This document shows, piece after piece, positions 6,620 through 8,356 of a stretch of 8,356 bases of DNA. The DNA lies in the NCBI GenBank assembly GCA_964416315.1, contig CAYQDR010000167.1, positions 1 to 8,356 on the forward strand. The letters run 5' to 3'. The notes below the pieces were generated by a model that had not been told where the DNA came from, made no database searches, and saw nothing but the letters and a program-made list of their open reading frames with translations. Made by a program: the position numbers and the translations under genes. Source of the stretch: CAYQDR01 sp964416315. GTDB taxonomy: Bacteria; Methylomirabilota; Methylomirabilia; Rokubacteriales; DASRDR01. Position 1 is the first letter of the stretch; each line of letters opens with the position of its first letter.

Positions 6620-7060
6620 CTACTGCTGGGCGCCGAAGAGGCGCCAGGCGCCGCCCTCGCGCCGCGCCACCTCGAACTCGCGCTCCCACTCGTAGAGGAC
6701 GACCCACTGCCCGAGGAAGGGCAGGCGGGCGGTGACCTCGCCCGTCGAGGTGATCCAGGCGTGCTCGCCGACGAGCCGCGCCTCGTCGAGGCGGACCCGC
6801 GCGCGCACGGCGTCGTAGATCGTGAAGATCGCGAGGAGCTGGGCCTCGATGGCGGGCTTGGTGAGCGGCCCGGCCCGGTACTGGTCGGAGACGTGGGCGA
6901 GGACGCCCGCGGCGTCCTTCGCCTCGAACCGGCGGAGGGCCTGGGCGAGCGCCGCCTGGAGCTCCGCGACGACGCGGGGCGGGGCAGGGGCGCCGGGGCC
7001 GGCGGGCTGAGCGAGGCCGGGGGTCCAGGGGCCGGCGGCGGCGAGGAGCGCGAGGAGCAG
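6620..7060 (-). CDS. Secreted NTF2-like/SnoaL-like small protein, start codon unclear
   Basis: The open frame reads a signal-peptide-like N-terminus: RATRVLGLLLALLAAAG with a c-region TPGLAQ. A Pro-Ala linker follows, then a domain of about 115 residues: helix ELQAALAQALRRFEAKD, AGVLAHVSDQY, KPAIEAQLLAIFTIYDAV, and strands VRLDEARLV, HAWITSTGEVTARLP, QWVVLYEWEREFEVARREG, AWRLFGAQQ. This helix-then-sheet order is typical of NTF2-like (SnoaL/DUF4440) domains, which here would act in the periplasm. The only ATG, GTG or TTG in frame is GTG at 6808, inside the domain, and would lose the signal peptide and first helices. Upstream the frame is open to a TGA at about 7217. I placed the start at CTG (7058-7060) as the best near-cognate; a start a few codons earlier, or an indel, is possible. 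The RND gene ends 19 bases upstream on the same strand, suggesting an operon. Domain call is moderate; start is weak. Confidence 0.6.
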   Translation of the reverse strand: MLLALLAAAGPWTPGLAQPAGPGAPAPPRVVAELQAALAQALRRFEAKDAAGVLAHVSDQYRAGPLTKPAIEAQLLAIFTIYDAVRARVRLDEARLVGEHAWITSTGEVTARLPFLGQWVVLYEWEREFEVARREGGAWRLFGAQQ

Positions 7061-7079
7061 CCCGAGAACCCGGGTGGCC

Positions 7080-8240
7080 CTACTGGCGGCGGCCGTTGAG
7101 GGCCTCCTCGAGGCGCCGCCCGAGAGGGAGCCGCGGGCGCCAGGCCGGCCGCCAGCCGAGGATGCGGCGGGGGAGTCCGGGGAGGTCGTCGAAGAACGAG
7201 TAGACGACGGGCGTGATCACGAGGGTGATCAGCAGGCACAGCCCCTGCCCGCCCGCCACCGCGACCGCGAGGGCGGCCCGCGAGGCCGAGCCGTCGCCGC
7301 GCCCCAGGGCGACCGGCAGCATCCCGGCGATGATCGCGAGGGTCGTCATGAGGATCGGCCGGAGTCGCGCGCGGTCGGCCTGGAGCTGGGCCTGGAGCCG
7401 CGGGAGCCCGCGCGCGCGGAGCACGTTCGTGTAGTCCACCTGGAGGATCGCGTTCTTCTTGACGACGCCCATGAGCAGGAACATCCCCATGATGGCGTAG
7501 ATGTTGAGCGTGTTCCCCGTGAGCACGAGGGCGAGGAGCCCGAACGGGAGCGCGAGGAACATCGAGAGCATGATCGTGACCGGGTGGGCGAAGGACTCGA
7601 ACTGGGCCGCGAGGACCATGTAGATGAACGCGAGCGCCAGGATGAACGCGATCAGGAAGTTCCAGAGCGCCTCCTGCAGGAGCTTCGCCTGGCCGAGCGG
7701 GATCGCCTGGTAGCCGGGCGGGAGCCCGATCTCCCGCACCATCGCCGTGGCCTGCTGCATCGCCTCCCCGAGGGGCTTCTGGTAGAGGTTCGCCACGACC
7801 GTCATCTGCCGCCCCTGCGCGTAGCGGTCGATCTGGCCCGGGCTCATCCCGGCCGCGAAGCGCGCGAGGTTGTCGAGGCGGACGAGGCGCCCGCCGGCGG
7901 CGGGGACCGAGAGCTCGGCGAGCGTGCTCGCGTCGCGCCGGTGGGGCTCCGCGAGGCGGAGGCGAACATCGTACTGCTCCCCGCCTTCCCGGTAGAAGCC
8001 GACCTTCTCGCCGCCGACGAGGACGCGCAGGGCCCCGGCGACGTCGGCCATCCGGACCCCGAGGTCGGCGGCGCGCTGCCGGTCCACGGCGACCTGGAGC
8101 TCGGGCGTGCGCTGGGCCTGGGCGGTGTCCACGTCCACGAAGCCGGGGATCGTGGAGAGTCGCTGCACGAGCGCCTGGCTCTTGGCGTCGAGCAGTTCGA
8201 GGTCTGGGCCACGGAAGATGAGGTTGAAGGGCACTCTCAC
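7080..8240 (-). CDS. RND (AcrB/HAE1-type) efflux transporter, C-terminal part only
   Basis: Inner-membrane pump subunit of a tripartite, proton-driven efflux system. The 386 residues match the second half of a transporter usually about 1030 long. First comes the periplasmic pore/docking part: VPFNLIFRGPDLELL (3-17), IPGFVDVDT, ELQVAVDRQRAADLGV, EQYDVRLRL. Then five membrane segments: about 191-210, 217-240, 245-268, 297-315 and 322-348. KKNAILQVDYTN (261-272) and ARLRPILMTTLAIIAGMLP (291-309) are diagnostic; K262 and R292 align with AcrB K940 and R971 of the proton relay. The Asp pair of TM4 lies in the missing half. Homology stops near 8240. The frame stays open to the window edge at 8354 but encodes about 38 residues unlike any RND protein in less GC-rich DNA. 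So GTG 8240 is not the true start, and the gene is interrupted or the contig is chimeric there. Confidence 0.88.
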   Translation of the reverse strand: MRVPFNLIFRGPDLELLDAKSQALVQRLSTIPGFVDVDTAQAQRTPELQVAVDRQRAADLGVRMADVAGALRVLVGGEKVGFYREGGEQYDVRLRLAEPHRRDASTLAELSVPAAGGRLVRLDNLARFAAGMSPGQIDRYAQGRQMTVVANLYQKPLGEAMQQATAMVREIGLPPGYQAIPLGQAKLLQEALWNFLIAFILALAFIYMVLAAQFESFAHPVTIMLSMFLALPFGLLALVLTGNTLNIYAIMGMFLLMGVVKKNAILQVDYTNVLRARGLPRLQAQLQADRARLRPILMTTLAIIAGMLPVALGRGDGSASRAALAVAVAGGQGLCLLITLVITPVVYSFFDDLPGLPRRILGWRPAWRPRLPLGRRLEEALNGRRQ

Positions 8241-8356
8241 GTCCTGCTTATTCGCCGATTGGGGTTTAAGCGGCTGAATAGTTAACCCTCTTAATTTAAG
8301 CCGCTCTTCACCAGAATCTGTACGGCCCCCAGGCTGGAGGCGGGGGCTGAAATGAG
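8241..8356. other. Foreign-looking segment abutting the broken RND gene
   Basis: From 8241 to 8320, 37 of 80 bases are G or C (46%), far below the rest of the window. It holds TTTAAGCGGCT (8265-8275) and TTTAAGCCGCT (8295-8305), GTTAAC at 8281-8286, and a hairpin GCCCCC 8325-8330 with GGGGGC 8342-8347. On the minus strand a frame open from the edge ends at TAA 8291-8293. No transposase or known terminal repeat is recognised. It could be the end of a mobile element inserted in the RND gene, or a misassembled contig end. Confidence 0.5.

Noticed and set aside
5287..7239. A 650-codon minus-strand frame opposite ppiD and the split-barrel gene
   Set aside because: Ser/Arg/Pro-rich shadow that overlaps four well-supported genes and has no recognisable domain.
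7074..8285. A 403-codon plus-strand frame opposite the RND gene
   Set aside because: Low-complexity Arg/Glu/Asp-rich translation with no motifs, while the minus strand encodes clear RND signatures with membrane segments.
8241..8300. Group II intron 3' end at the RND junction
   Set aside because: No domain V-like hairpin or typical intron end was found on either strand, so the idea has no sequence support.

Overview
The window is very GC-rich (roughly 70% or more by eye) with GTG starts mixed among ATG starts. It encodes a PpiD-type periplasmic folding factor and an RND efflux pump, which points to a diderm (outer-membrane) bacterium. The overall style fits uncultured high-GC soil lineages such as Rokubacteria/Methylomirabilota or deltaproteobacteria-like groups. 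That taxonomic guess is inference; no marker gene fixes it. Both ends cut through genes, as expected for a contig or a window within one.

Layout. Bases 3-1064 (+) hold the C-terminal bulk of an HD-domain nucleotide phosphohydrolase. Bases 1134-1631 (+) encode an unnamed protein with a degenerate PD-(D/E)XK nuclease-like motif set. A 204-bp gap with two palindromes and a good extended -10 box leads into trmI (1836-2690, +), the tRNA m1A58 methyltransferase. A 159-bp gap packed with palindromes (2691-2849) separates trmI from an AzgA/PbuG-type purine permease (2850-4211, +). Then come ppiD (4263-6155, +) and, 7 bp later, a PNPOx-like flavin/F420 split-barrel protein (6163-6570, +). A perfect 9-bp hairpin lies in the convergent gap. 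On the minus strand are a secreted NTF2-like protein (about 7060-6620) that lacks a normal start codon, and upstream of it the C-terminal part of an RND transporter (8240-7080).

Functional view. The plus-strand genes are mostly housekeeping: nucleotide turnover or salvage (HD hydrolase, purine permease), tRNA modification, envelope protein folding and a small redox protein. Only ppiD and the split-barrel gene look like one tight operon. trmI and ppiD each have a TGn-extended -10-like hexamer ending 8-9 bases before the ATG, so they may have their own promoters and very short or absent leaders. The minus-strand pair looks like an efflux operon with a small exported partner.

Unusual points. 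The most notable are the break in the RND gene at about 8240, where homology stops and about 80 bases drop to 46% GC with an odd direct/inverted repeat; the palindrome-filled gap at 2707-2824; the start-codon problem of the NTF2-like gene; and the PD-(D/E)XK-like protein with Arg in place of the catalytic Lys. I did not find a defence island, CRISPR array, RNA gene or clearly new multi-gene system.
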